This document shows, piece by piece, positions 7,144 to 14,903 of a DNA stretch of 17,249 bases; position 1 is the stretch's first letter; every line of letters begins with the position of its first letter. A program made the translations under genes and the position numbers. Under the pieces are notes generated by a model, which worked only from the letters and a program-made list of their open reading frames with translations, was not told the DNA's origin and made no database searches. Source of the DNA: Pseudomonas sp. (GTDB lineage: Bacteria > Pseudomonadota > Gammaproteobacteria > Pseudomonadales > Pseudomonadaceae); contig DNMQ01000454.1 of the NCBI GenBank assembly GCA_003488145.1, positions 1-17,249 on the forward strand, written 5' to 3'.

Positions 7144-8781
7144 TCAGTTGCTCTGCACTTCGGTGTGTTCCACTTCAGCCAGCATCGACTTGGCCAGCGC
7201 CTCGGCGACCTTGATGCCATCCACGCCTGCCGAAAGGATGCCGCCGGCGTAACCGGCGCCTTCACCGGCCGGATACAGACCGCGCAGGTTGAGGCTTTGC
7301 AACGTCTCGTTGTCACGGGTGATGCGCACCGGCGACGACGTGCGGGTTTCGATGCCGGTGAGCACCGCGTCAGCGCGATCGAACCCGCGGATCTGCTTGC
7401 CGAACGCCGGCAGCGCTTCGCGGATCGCCTCGATTGCATACTCGGGCAGCGACGGCGCCAGATCGCCCAGGCGCACGCCCGGTTTGTAGGAGGGCTCGAC
7501 CTCGCCGAACTCGGTCGATGGCACGCCGCGAATGAAGTCGCCGACCAATTGCGCGGGGGCGCAGTAATCGCTGCCACCCAGCTCATAAGCGCGCGATTCC
7601 AGGCGCTCCTGCAGCTCCACGCCGGCCAGCGGGTCGCCGGGGAAATCCTGCTCAGGGTTGATGCCTACGACGATGCCGGCATTGGCATTGCGCTCATTGC
7701 GCGAATACTGGCTCATGCCGTTGGTCACCACGCGCCCCGGCTCGGACGTGGCGGCAACCACGGTACCGCCTGGGCACATGCAGAAGCTGTAAACCGCACG
7801 GCCGTTCTTGGCGTGGTACACCAGCTTGTAGTCCGCAGCACCCAGCTCCGGATGGCCGGCGTACTTGCCCAGCCGGGCCTGGTCGATCATGCCCTGCGGG
7901 TGTTCGATGCGGAAACCGATGGCAAACGGCTTGGCCTCGATGAACACGCCCTGGCGATGCAGCATGCGCACGGTATCGCGGGAGCTGTGCCCCAGCGCCA
8001 GCACCACATGGCGACTCTTGATCGTCTCGCCGCTGGCCAGCACCACGCCTTCGAGCTGGCCATCGTTGATCACGAGATCGGTCACTTTGCTCTCGAAGCG
8101 TACTTCGCCGCCGAGGGCGATGATTTCCTCGCGCATGGTCGAGACCACACCGGTAAGACGGAAGGTGCCGATGTGCGGCTTGCTCACATACATGATCTCG
8201 GCCGGTGCGCCAGCACGAACGAACTCGTGCACAACCTTGCGCGCGTAGAACTTGGGGTCCTTGATCTGGCTGTAGAGCTTGCCGTCGGAGAACAGCCCAG
8301 CGCCGCCCTCGCCGAACTGCACGTTGGATTCCGGCGTCAGGGTCTTCTTGCGCCACAGCGCCCAGGTGTCCTTGGTACGGCTGCGTACATCCTTGCCGCG
8401 CTCCAGCACGATGGGCTTGAAGCCCATCTGTGCCAGCAGCAGCGCGGCGAACAGTCCGCAGGGGCCGAAGCCCACCACCAGCGGTCGCTCGCTCAGATTG
8501 GCTGGCGCCTGGCCTACCGGGTAGTAGTTGGTGTCCGGAGCTGGACGCACATTGTGGTCATCGGCAAAACGCGCCAGGACGGCCGCCTCGTCGCGGGCCT
8601 CCAGATCGATGATGTAGATGAACAGAATGACGCTGTTCTTCTTCCGGGCATCGTAGCTGCGCTTGAATACGGTGAAATTCAGCAGATCGGCGTCGCTGAT
8701 GTTCAGGCGTTTGACGATGGCCTGGCGCAGCTCATCGGCGGAATGATCGAGGGGCAGGGACAGCTCGTTGATGCGAATCAT
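7144..8781 (-). CDS. COG2509-type FAD/NAD(P)-dependent oxidoreductase
   Basis: From the ATG at 8781 this is a 545-residue flavoprotein. An N-terminal domain of about 95 residues (opening MIRINELSLPL) precedes the dinucleotide-binding fold VVGFGPCGLFAA (102-113), with the acidic ribose-binding residue in VLERG (Glu127). GEGGAGLFSDGKL (158-170) follows, and the C-terminus has GLYPAGEGAGYAGGILSAGVDG, a typical FAD-contacting end. This is the widely conserved uncharacterised FAD-dependent dehydrogenase family. The substrate is unknown and I do not assign one. The frame remains open upstream to 8928, but that part would span the promoter, and AGGA eight bases before 8781 supports the shorter start. 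A good sigma-70 promoter lies at 8841-8870. It leads an operon with the downstream TrmH-type gene. No signal peptide is seen, so it should be cytoplasmic. Confidence 0.87.
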   Translation of the reverse strand: MIRINELSLPLDHSADELRQAIVKRLNISDADLLNFTVFKRSYDARKKNSVILFIYIIDLEARDEAAVLARFADDHNVRPAPDTNYYPVGQAPANLSERPLVVGFGPCGLFAALLLAQMGFKPIVLERGKDVRSRTKDTWALWRKKTLTPESNVQFGEGGAGLFSDGKLYSQIKDPKFYARKVVHEFVRAGAPAEIMYVSKPHIGTFRLTGVVSTMREEIIALGGEVRFESKVTDLVINDGQLEGVVLASGETIKSRHVVLALGHSSRDTVRMLHRQGVFIEAKPFAIGFRIEHPQGMIDQARLGKYAGHPELGAADYKLVYHAKNGRAVYSFCMCPGGTVVAATSEPGRVVTNGMSQYSRNERNANAGIVVGINPEQDFPGDPLAGVELQERLESRAYELGGSDYCAPAQLVGDFIRGVPSTEFGEVEPSYKPGVRLGDLAPSLPEYAIEAIREALPAFGKQIRGFDRADAVLTGIETRTSSPVRITRDNETLQSLNLRGLYPAGEGAGYAGGILSAGVDGIKVAEALAKSMLAEVEHTEVQSN

Positions 8782-8840
8782 GGCGGTAATCCTGGCCGGT
8801 GACTCCGGCAGAGGAAGAAGGGGCGGGGAGTAGGGCGCGG

Positions 8841-8870
8841 ATTGTACCCGTCGCCGCTCGTGCCTGTCAG
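8841..8870 (-). promoter_or_regulatory. Sigma-70 promoter of the flavoprotein/TrmH operon
   Basis: On the minus strand, CTGACA (8870-8865, five of six matches to TTGACA) is followed after 18 bases by TACAAT (8846-8841, five of six matches to TATAAT). Transcription would start near 8834 and give a leader of about 50 bases before the ATG at 8781. The match is good for a housekeeping promoter. Confidence 0.65.
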
Positions 8871-8936
8871 GCTGCGCTGATGGCCTTCCACGCCCTGTGT
8901 GCTGCGACCAGCGCCCGCGGGGCGGCATTATCGGCT

Positions 8937-8942
8937 TATAAT
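8937..8942 (+). promoter_or_regulatory. Candidate -10 element for rlmE
   Basis: A perfect TATAAT stands in the divergent intergenic region about 85 bases before the rlmE ATG. No recognisable -35 hexamer lies 16-18 bases upstream, so this is a tentative call supported by its position and sequence in a GC-rich region. Confidence 0.4.
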
Positions 8943-9026
8943 CGCCGCCACTTTGCGTCCAATGGTTGTGCCTTGCTGCGCCTGTTGGTCCGCGTCTTAC
9001 CTTGATTCTCCGTGGTTGGCTCTATC

Positions 9027-9647
9027 ATGAAACGATCCAAAAGCAGCCGTCGTTGGCTGGATGAACACGTCAACGATCCCTTCGTCAAACGCGCCCAGAA
9101 GGACGGCTTGCGCTCGCGCTCCAGCTACAAGCTGATCGAGCTGAACGAGAAGGACAAACTGATACGCCCCGGCATGCTGGTCATGGACCTCGGCTCCGCT
9201 CCCGGTGGTTGGTCGCAGGTGGCCGGCGGTATCGTCGGTGAAAAGGGCAGGGTGCTGGCGACCGACATCCTGCCGATGGGCGGGCTGGACAACGTCGACT
9301 TCGTGCAGGGCGACTTCACCGAAGACGCTGTTTTTCAGCAGATCCTCGACATGCTCGATGGCCGGCAGCCCGATCTGATCGTCTCCGACATCGCGCCGAA
9401 CATCAGTGGCGTCGCCGCCGCCGACCAGGCCGCTTCGATGTACCTGGTCGAGCTGACCCTCGACATGGTTCGCCAGGTGCTCAAGCCCGGCGGCAACTAC
9501 GTGGTCAAGGTCTTCCAGGGCGAAGGCTCGGACGACTTCCTCAAGGATGTGCGCAGCTCGTTCGAGAAGGTGTCGATCCGCAAACCGGAAGCATCGCGCC
9601 CGCGTTCGCGTGAGGTCTATCTGGTGGCGAAGGGTTTCAAGGGCTAA
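9027..9647 (+). CDS. rlmE: 23S rRNA (uridine-2'-O)-methyltransferase RlmE (FtsJ/RrmJ)
   Basis: From the ATG at 9027 the protein has 206 residues, the usual RlmE length. The opening MKRSKSSRRWLDEH, the SAM-binding loop DLGSAPGGWSQV (54-65) and the catalytic tetrad Lys35, Asp121 (SDIAPN), Lys161 (VVKVFQGEG) and Glu196 (SREVYLV) are all present. The enzyme methylates the ribose of U2552 in the A-loop of 23S rRNA and promotes late 50S assembly; it is heat-shock induced in E. coli. A GTG at 9012 could extend it by five residues, but the family start is MxRSKSS, so 9027 is preferred. The ribosome binding site is weak. The gene is divergent from the flavoprotein operon and is followed by a channel-like gene, not ftsH, which is unusual. 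It could be the only copy in a rearranged location or a second copy. Confidence 0.9.
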   Translation: MKRSKSSRRWLDEHVNDPFVKRAQKDGLRSRSSYKLIELNEKDKLIRPGMLVMDLGSAPGGWSQVAGGIVGEKGRVLATDILPMGGLDNVDFVQGDFTEDAVFQQILDMLDGRQPDLIVSDIAPNISGVAAADQAASMYLVELTLDMVRQVLKPGGNYVVKVFQGEGSDDFLKDVRSSFEKVSIRKPEASRPRSREVYLVAKGFKG

Positions 9648-9721
9648 GCGCACTTTCAGTGCCCTGCCGCGCGTTCCGCTCCCGCTACACCCGAGCTGGC
9701 TGATACATCGATGGGCAATCA

Positions 9722-10366
9722 ATGCTGACCTACCTCGTGCGTTATCCCTCGGCAGCGCTGCTGTTTGTCCAGCTGCTCGGCATCCTGCTGTACCCCTTCA
9801 TGGAAAACACACCGCTCGGCCGCGCTGCCTTTGGTGCATTCGGCGTTGTGGTGCTGGTCCTGGCGTTGCGCATCGTCAACCGGAGCCCGACGCTGCATTC
9901 GCTGGCGTTCCTGATGGCCGCTGCGATCCTCGGACTGACGCTTGCCGTCGAACTGACAGCCATGCCCGGCCTGCACCTGGCGTTGGTCGTGACCGAGTCG
10001 ATGTTCTACTTCTACGCGGCGGCTGGCCTGATCGGCTACATGATGGAAGACCAGCGCACGACGACGGACGAACTGTTTGCCGTCGGTGCCACCTTCACGC
10101 TGCTGGCGTGGGCGTTCGCCTACGCCTATGCGGCCTGCCAGCTCGTTGCCCCGGGCAGTTTCGTCGCTATCCTGCAGCCGGATGAGCCTCGCTCGTGGAT
10201 GGAACTGCTGTTTCTCAGCGTCACCGTACTCTCCGGTGTTGGCCTCGGTGACATCCTGCCGCTGCGGCCTGTGGCGCGGGCGCTGGTCATGCTCGAGGAA
10301 ATTGCGGGGCTGATGTACATCGCCCTGGTCGTCTCGCGAGTAATCGGGCTGACCATCCGCCGTTAA
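9722..10366 (+). CDS. Ion-channel-like membrane protein with atypical pore filter
   Basis: This 214-residue membrane protein has about six hydrophobic segments (near residues 11-26, 36-51, 58-80, 85-107, 118-142 and 186-208). Between the last two is a pore-loop-like stretch, WMELLFLSVTVL followed by SGVGLGD (171-177). The position and the G-x-G-x-G-D spacing recall K+ channel filters (TVGYGD), but Ser replaces Thr and Leu replaces the aromatic residue, so selectivity and even channel activity are uncertain. I place it in the ion-channel family (PF07885-like) on topology and this motif. There is no soluble regulatory domain. It begins 74 bases after rlmE on the same strand and may be read through from it. 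The downstream gene is convergent. The start at 9722 is the first ATG in frame; the ribosome binding site is poor. Confidence 0.65.
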   Translation: MLTYLVRYPSAALLFVQLLGILLYPFMENTPLGRAAFGAFGVVVLVLALRIVNRSPTLHSLAFLMAAAILGLTLAVELTAMPGLHLALVVTESMFYFYAAAGLIGYMMEDQRTTTDELFAVGATFTLLAWAFAYAYAACQLVAPGSFVAILQPDEPRSWMELLFLSVTVLSGVGLGDILPLRPVARALVMLEEIAGLMYIALVVSRVIGLTIRR

Positions 10367-10430
10367 TAACGCTTCCTGCAACGCCGCCCTTCCGAAGGCC
10401 CTGTCGCCGAGAGAAACGCCAGGCAAGGCC

Positions 10431-11246
10431 TTAGCCGATTGCCCGCAAGAACCGTCCAACCCGCTCCAGCACTACGTCCGGCTGCTCGCGATGCGGCACG
10501 TGGCCGACGTCGGGCAGCAGCGCCTGTTCGACATGGCCGCCGGCGTGCCGGGCGATCAGTTGCGGGTGGCGTTCGGAGCCGAATTCGTCGTTGTCGCCAT
10601 GGATGGCCAGTGCCGGGCAGCGGACTCGAGGCAGGGCGTGGGCGAGGGTCCAGGAGGCGAAGTCGGGCGCGAGCCAGGTGTCGATCCACGCGCTGAGTAC
10701 CCAGTCGCTGCGCTCGCCGTGGTAGCGGCGCAGGCGTTCGCGCTGTGCGGGGTCGGAGAACCAGCTTCTGGCCTGGCGGATGCCTTCCAGCGTGCGGGGT
10801 TCGACGAAGGTGACCGCCGACATCGTGATCATCGCCTGGCAGGCTGCTGGATATTGCGCAGCGCAATGCACCGCCATGCTGCCGCCGACGCTGTGACCGA
10901 CCACCACAAAACGCTCGATACCCAGATGGTCCAGCACCTGGGCGAAGCCATGCGCCGCTTCATCCTCGACGAAGGTCGGCGCAGGCGGAGCGGTCAAGCG
11001 GTCGGAGCGGCCGAAGCCCAGCCGGTCATAGGCGACCACCGTGCGGCCGGTAGCCTGGGCGAGCGCGGCGGGGAAATCCTTCCATTGGTCGATGCAGCCG
11101 AGCGACTCGTGCAGCAGCAGGATCGGTGCGCAGTTCGGGCGCAGCGCGCCGGCGTCGGGGAACCAGCTGCGGACGAACATCTGCCCATGCGTGCTCTGTA
11201 CCCAGAGGTCTGCCGGGACGTTGCCGAGCGTTGCGCTAGTGGTCAT
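10431..11246 (-). CDS. Alpha/beta hydrolase
   Basis: The 271-residue protein has a complete alpha/beta-hydrolase catalytic set. The oxyanion region is LLLHESLG (43-50). The nucleophile elbow is GHSVGG with Ser119. The acid is in HGDNDEF (Asp220), and the histidine is in VGHVPHRE (His249). AYDRLGFGRSD (72-82) is the typical loop after strand 4. The cap region between residues 140 and 205 is of normal size. No signal peptide is seen, so it is cytoplasmic. Substrate could be an ester, a thioester or an organic acid derivative, and the sequence does not decide. AGGA nine bases before the ATG at 11246 supports this start. It appears monocistronic: the upstream gene on this strand ends 222 bases away, and that space contains a LiuR-like palindrome (11285-11308). 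If that site is real it would suggest a role in branched-chain acyl-CoA catabolism. Confidence 0.85.
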   Translation of the reverse strand: MTTSATLGNVPADLWVQSTHGQMFVRSWFPDAGALRPNCAPILLLHESLGCIDQWKDFPAALAQATGRTVVAYDRLGFGRSDRLTAPPAPTFVEDEAAHGFAQVLDHLGIERFVVVGHSVGGSMAVHCAAQYPAACQAMITMSAVTFVEPRTLEGIRQARSWFSDPAQRERLRRYHGERSDWVLSAWIDTWLAPDFASWTLAHALPRVRCPALAIHGDNDEFGSERHPQLIARHAGGHVEQALLPDVGHVPHREQPDVVLERVGRFLRAIG

Positions 11247-11284
11247 GGAGGGCTTTCCTGAGCGGTGCGGACCACATAGCAGTA

Positions 11285-11308
11285 CTGGTCTTTTACGTAA
11301 ACGTCAAC
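11285..11308 (-). promoter_or_regulatory. Palindromic operator candidate, LiuR/GnyR-like
   Basis: On the minus strand GTTGACGTTTAC is followed by GTAAAAGACCAG; the two 12-base halves are inverted copies at 8 of 12 positions, with the core TTTACGTAAA (11292-11301) perfectly palindromic. It lies about 40-60 bases upstream of the alpha/beta hydrolase start and includes a TTGACG that could be a -35 element. As I recall, MerR-family LiuR sites controlling branched-chain amino-acid and acyl-CoA genes have this kind of core. The assignment is from memory and untested. Confidence 0.4.
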
Positions 11309-11468
11309 ATGCAGTGACGGATGTATCGACAGTGTGCTGCAGCCTTCGGGCCGGCAATGCAGCCGAAACCCGCACTGATGCGCGGGACAACGCGCGGGCG
11401 TTCTGGAGGCAAATCAGGTCAGCGCAGGGTTGGAGCCTGGCGGTATGGCCCGCTACGGCAGGAGCGCA

Positions 11469-12356
11469 TCAGCTCAGATAACGCTGGAACCAGGCGATGG
11501 TGCGTTGCCAGGCCAGCTCAGCCGCCTGCTCGTCGTAGCGCGGGGTGCTGTCGTTGTGAAAGCCATGCTGGGTGCCCGGGTAGATGTAGGCCTCGTAGTG
11601 CTTGCCGGCCGCCTTGAGCGCGGCTTCATAGACGGGCCAGGTTTCATTGACGCGCTCGTCGTGTTCGGCGAACTGGAACAGCAACGGCGCCTGAATTTTC
11701 TCCACATCCGCCGGATTGACCTGACGGCCATAGAACGGCACTGCCGCCGCCAGTTCCGGGTATGCCACCGCGGCGGCATTGGCCACGCCACCGCCATAGC
11801 AGAAGCCGGTGATGCCGACCTTTTCGGTGGTGGCTTCGTGGCCCATCAGCCATTCGATGGCGGCGAAGAAGTCGTTCATCAGTTTCTGCGGATCGACTGC
11901 GGCCTGCAGTTCGCGGCCCTTGTCGTCGTTGCCGGGATAGCCGCCGACCGAACTCAGCCCGTCCGGTGCGAGGGCGACGAAACCGGCCTTGGCCACGCGC
12001 CGTGCGACGTCTTCGATATAGGTGTTAAGGCCGCGATTCTCGTGGACGACAACGATGCCTGGCACCTTGCCCTCGGCCTTGGCCGGACGGACCAGGTAGG
12101 CGCGCACCTCACCGTGGCCGTTGGGCGATGGGTAGCTGACGTATTCGGCGATGATGTCCGGATCGGTGAAGGCGACCTGCTGGGCCAACGCGTAGTTGGG
12201 CGTGAGCGCATCGAGCACCGCCACGGCGGTCATGCTGCACAGCGTGGAGGCCGCGGCGCGGTCGAGGAATTCCCGGCGGCTGAGCTTGCCGTGAACGTAG
12301 AAGTCGTAGAGCTCGAGCAGTTCGGGGGCGAAGTCTTTCGCGGTAAGACGTTCCAT
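11469..12356 (-). CDS. Dienelactone-hydrolase-family protein with twin-arginine motif (YghX-like)
   Basis: The 295-residue protein has the dienelactone hydrolase triad in the usual order: Cys186 in GFCYGGG, Asp233 in AEHDERV and His264 in TQHGFHND. Glu106 in VVHENRGLN is the residue that activates the cysteine in the family. An SRREFL box (26-31) and a hydrophobic stretch ending NYALAQQ (about 54-60) look like a Tat signal peptide and cleavage site, although 25 residues precede the box. Export to the periplasm is thus likely but not certain. The layout resembles E. coli YghX. The substrate is unknown; the family cleaves lactones and esters of small carboxylic acids. GGAG six bases before the ATG at 12356 supports this start. 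It is flanked by an alpha/beta hydrolase and RNase Z on the same strand, with 222 and 115 bases between, so it is probably a separate transcription unit. Confidence 0.87.
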   Translation of the reverse strand: MERLTAKDFAPELLELYDFYVHGKLSRREFLDRAAASTLCSMTAVAVLDALTPNYALAQQVAFTDPDIIAEYVSYPSPNGHGEVRAYLVRPAKAEGKVPGIVVVHENRGLNTYIEDVARRVAKAGFVALAPDGLSSVGGYPGNDDKGRELQAAVDPQKLMNDFFAAIEWLMGHEATTEKVGITGFCYGGGVANAAAVAYPELAAAVPFYGRQVNPADVEKIQAPLLFQFAEHDERVNETWPVYEAALKAAGKHYEAYIYPGTQHGFHNDSTPRYDEQAAELAWQRTIAWFQRYLS

Positions 12357-12471
12357 CGGCGGCTCCGTCGAGTATCGAAAGCGATGCTGGGTGTTTGCGC
12401 TGACAGCGGGTGCAGCAGCCAGTGTAGTCAGCCGGGCTGCAGGCGCTGCGTTTGCAGACGATCTTTACGGT

Positions 12472-13455
12472 TCAGCGCGACGGGCGTGGGCGAGGTGGCT
12501 CGACGGGCGTCAGCTGGCCGTCCTTGCCGAGGTGCAGGCGCATGAAGTCTTCGGCAAGCAGCAGCTTACCGGCGTAAAGGGCGCTGGCTTCGGCGCACAG
12601 GTCGTCGATCGAGTGACCACGCCCGGCGTTCTTCTGATAGCGCGCGCTGAAGTGGGTCAGCACAAGATTCGGCAGGCCGACCGTTTGCGCAAAGCGCGCC
12701 ACCGATGCCGCCGTGCTGTGGCCGAAGTCGTTGCGCGCATCGTTGGCGACTGCTTCGGTGTAGGTCGCCTCGTGCACCAGCAACTGGGCGCCGCGGCAGG
12801 CCTCGGCAAGCAGTTCGGGACGGTCGTTGTCGCCGCCGATGACGATGCGCTGCGGCGCTCGGCTGAAGCTCAGGTAATCGTCGCTGCGCAATACGCGGCC
12901 TTCGTGCTCGATGTTGAAGCCGCGCGCCAGCTGGCCCCAGAGTGGGCCCCGGGGCACGCCGTCGCGTTCGAGGCGGTCGATGTCCAGCCGCGGATCAGGC
13001 CGGGCCTCGGTGAAGCTGTAGCCGTAGCAGGGCACACGGTGGGACAGGGCGGTGGCCTCGATGCGCATGTTCAGGTTGCGCCACTCGCCCAGCGATTCGA
13101 CCGCGTGAAAGTCGAGGTCGTAGCCCAGCCAGCTCTGGCTCATCTCCAGCGTGGCGCGCACCCAGGTTTCGATGCCCTGCGGCGCGATGATCGTCAGCGC
13201 GGCCTTGCGCCCCATCATTCCGGCGCTGGCGAGCAGGCCGGGCAGGCCGTAGCAGTGGTCGCCATGTACATGGGTGATGCAGATGGCGCGCAGGTCGTGC
13301 AGCGACAGCGGCGTGCGCAGCAGCCGGTGCTGGGTGCCTTCGCCGCAGTCGATCAGGTACCAGCTCTTGCCGGTGTCCTCCAGCAAGGCCAGGGCAGTGA
13401 CATTGCGCGCGCGGGTGGGGGTGCCGGATGAAGTGCCGAGAAATAACAGATCCAC
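12472..13455 (-). CDS. rnz: Ribonuclease Z
   Basis: The 327-residue protein is a short-form RNase Z (ElaC family) metallo-beta-lactamase-fold nuclease that removes 3' trailers from tRNA precursors. The zinc motif THVHGDH (61-67; His62, His64, Asp66, His67) is complete, with further ligands at His139 (ALSHR), Asp209 (GGDND) and His268 (LTHFSARY). HEATY (228-232) is also typical. [15 protein letters not shown] (165-179) corresponds to the flexible tRNA-binding arm. The start is a GTG at 13455, preceded by AAGGAA at seven bases and placing [11 protein letters not shown] at the N-terminus, as expected for the family. No membrane or signal segment is seen. It follows the DUF1624-type gene by 143 bases. 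A polar basic tail (PRPRPSR) ends the protein. Confidence 0.93.
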   Translation of the reverse strand: MDLLFLGTSSGTPTRARNVTALALLEDTGKSWYLIDCGEGTQHRLLRTPLSLHDLRAICITHVHGDHCYGLPGLLASAGMMGRKAALTIIAPQGIETWVRATLEMSQSWLGYDLDFHAVESLGEWRNLNMRIEATALSHRVPCYGYSFTEARPDPRLDIDRLERDGVPRGPLWGQLARGFNIEHEGRVLRSDDYLSFSRAPQRIVIGGDNDRPELLAEACRGAQLLVHEATYTEAVANDARNDFGHSTAASVARFAQTVGLPNLVLTHFSARYQKNAGRGHSIDDLCAEASALYAGKLLLAEDFMRLHLGKDGQLTPVEPPRPRPSR

Positions 13456-13516
13456 GCCGCCGTTCCTTCCTGCCGTTCAACTGATCCGCGAAAGGTTGAG
13501 CCTTTGCCGGCGCCGC

Positions 13517-13526
13517 TGCAATTGCA
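13517..13526. repeat. TGCAATTGCA palindrome upstream of rnz
   Basis: A perfect 10-bp palindrome lies about 60 bases before the rnz GTG, inside the 143-base space between rnz and the DUF1624-type gene. It is AT-rich for this genome and could be a protein-binding site. No -35/-10 pair is convincing nearby. Confidence 0.25.
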
Positions 13527-13598
13527 TTTTTGCGACGCCGTGGCCCTGACCGGCTGGCTGGCCGAGCGCCGCGGACCTCGTACTGTCGCAGGGCCGCT

Positions 13599-14762
13599 TC
13601 AGAGGTACTTCAGCCAGGCAATGTCCCTGCGCCGTGCCTTGAGTTCGGCGAACCAGCGCACCGCCGGGAACAGCAGCACCGCCAGCGCCAGGGTACACAA
13701 CCACAGCGGCCACACCGCATCGAAGCCGAGGTGATTGCCGCGGTTCAGACCCCAGATCGCCACGGCGGCGATATAGAGCAGCTTCAGCACGTACAGGTGC
13801 AGCAGGTAGAAGAACATCGGGGCCGCGCCGAACACGCTGAGCGGTCGCAGCCAGGCGCGGCCCTGCTTGCGTTCGAAGTAACGCAGCAGCAGCAGGCCGC
13901 AACCCAGCGTCAGGCACAGGAACAGCAGCGACGGCGGGTATTTGGTGACGTTGAGCAGGCTCATCAGCGTACGCAGGCCATCCTCGCCAACGACCCAGGG
14001 CTGCTCGCCGTAGCTGTTGATCAGCCGCAGCAGAACGAAGGTCAGCAGGGCACCTTGAGCCCAGCCGCCCAGGTAGCGCTGGCGTCGCTCGGGGTCGGCG
14101 TTCCTGGCGAACCAAGGCCCGACAGCGTAGCCAAGGGCGATCACGCCGATCCACGGCAGCAGCGGGTAGGAAGTGCGCAGCCGCAGGTTTTCCGAAACCT
14201 CGATCCAGCCGCGGTCGTGCAGGATGGCCCAGGGGACGTGCAACGCTGAGTCTGCGGAGAACTGCAGCGGGTCGAGCAGGTTGTGGCCGCCAATGATCAC
14301 CAGTCCCAGCACGATCAGCGCAGGGCGCGGCAGCCAAAGCAGCGCCGAGAGCGCCAGCATGCTCAGGCCGATCGCCCAGATCACTTGCAGATAGATCACC
14401 TGCGGCGGGAACTGGAACGTCCAGGCGAAGTTGACCAGGGTGAATTCGAGCGCCACCAGGAACAGCCCGCGTTTGAGCAGAAAGCTCGACACTGCACGGC
14501 GGTCCTGGTGCTTTTCGCCATAAAGAAAGGCCGACAGGCCGGTCAGGAAGATGAATACCGGCGCGCAGAGATGCGCCAGGGTGCGGCTGAAGAACAACGC
14601 CGGTTCGGTGACCGCCACGTCCATCGGGTCGGGCACCTGCATATGCAGCAGGAAGGTTTCGCGGACATGGTCCAGCAGCATGAACAGGATCACCAGGCCG
14701 CGCAGCGCGTCGATGGATTGCAGACGCGCCGCGGCTGGCGGAGTGAAATCGGGGGAGGGCAT
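13599..14762 (-). CDS. DUF1624 / heparan-alpha-glucosaminide N-acetyltransferase-like membrane protein
   Basis: From the ATG at 14762 the protein has 387 residues and about ten membrane helices. Its N-terminus carries RLQSIDALRGLVILFMLLDH (14-33), with the R-x-x-x-D-x-LRG motif and following Asp/His seen in DUF1624 proteins and in the HGSNAT catalytic family of membrane acyltransferases. APVFIFLTGLSAFLYG (67-82) is the typical second segment. Homologues are predicted to move acyl groups across or at the inner membrane, but bacterial members are mostly uncharacterised, so I do not name a substrate. The frame stays open to a TTG at 14789; the ATG is preferred because it starts nearer the conserved region. 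It is separated from the VOC gene by 141 bases that include an AT-rich promoter-like patch. The C-terminus ends RRRDIAWLKYL. Confidence 0.8.
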   Translation of the reverse strand: MPSPDFTPPAAARLQSIDALRGLVILFMLLDHVRETFLLHMQVPDPMDVAVTEPALFFSRTLAHLCAPVFIFLTGLSAFLYGEKHQDRRAVSSFLLKRGLFLVALEFTLVNFAWTFQFPPQVIYLQVIWAIGLSMLALSALLWLPRPALIVLGLVIIGGHNLLDPLQFSADSALHVPWAILHDRGWIEVSENLRLRTSYPLLPWIGVIALGYAVGPWFARNADPERRQRYLGGWAQGALLTFVLLRLINSYGEQPWVVGEDGLRTLMSLLNVTKYPPSLLFLCLTLGCGLLLLRYFERKQGRAWLRPLSVFGAAPMFFYLLHLYVLKLLYIAAVAIWGLNRGNHLGFDAVWPLWLCTLALAVLLFPAVRWFAELKARRRDIAWLKYL

Positions 14763-14822
14763 GAGCGGCTCACAGCAGGATGATCGCAATGCAGGCGCAG
14801 ACTCGCTGCGCCCGCCGAAAGG

Positions 14823-14839
14823 TGCGATACGTTATAACA
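14823..14839 (-). promoter_or_regulatory. AT-rich imperfect palindrome / possible -10 upstream of the DUF1624-type gene
   Basis: On the minus strand TGTTATA-ACG-TATCGCA is an interrupted palindrome with five of seven arm positions matched, and its TATAAC could be a -10 element about 70 bases before the ATG. The GTTATA half recalls Zur boxes, but the other half is poor and no good -35 is seen. Weak. Confidence 0.25.
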
Positions 14840-14903
14840 AAAGTCGCTGCCTCTCCAGACGCGAATCAACCACGATAGCCCCGGCGTAAAAGGGCTGAGT
14901 GCT

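Noticed and set aside
7165..8802. A 545-codon open frame on the plus strand, opposite the flavoprotein gene
   Set aside because: It is a shadow of the minus-strand gene. Codon bias in GC-rich DNA keeps the opposite frame free of stops, the translation has no recognisable motifs, and the minus-strand frame has complete FAD-binding signatures.
9650..9662. GCACT-TTC-AGTGC hairpin after the rlmE stop as a terminator
   Set aside because: The stem is only 5 bp and no T-run follows, so it does not meet the pattern of an intrinsic terminator.
8997..9722. A 241-codon minus-strand frame across rlmE
   Set aside because: It covers the whole RlmE gene, whose catalytic tetrad is intact, and has no family features.
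10367..10430. Possible bidirectional terminator between the convergent channel-like and alpha/beta hydrolase genes (CCTTCCGAAGG)
   Set aside because: The arms are 5 bp with a one-base centre, which cannot form a stable hairpin, and there is no T-run.
11430..12545. A 371-codon plus-strand frame opposite the dienelactone hydrolase
   Set aside because: It overlaps a well-supported gene with an intact catalytic triad, and its own translation is low-complexity and unlike any family. The neighbouring frame at 12391-13431, opposite RNase Z, is rejected for the same reason.
14884..14903. AGCCC/GGGCT stem downstream of the VOC gene as a terminator
   Set aside because: It has a short 5-bp stem with a 10-base loop and no T-run on the minus strand.
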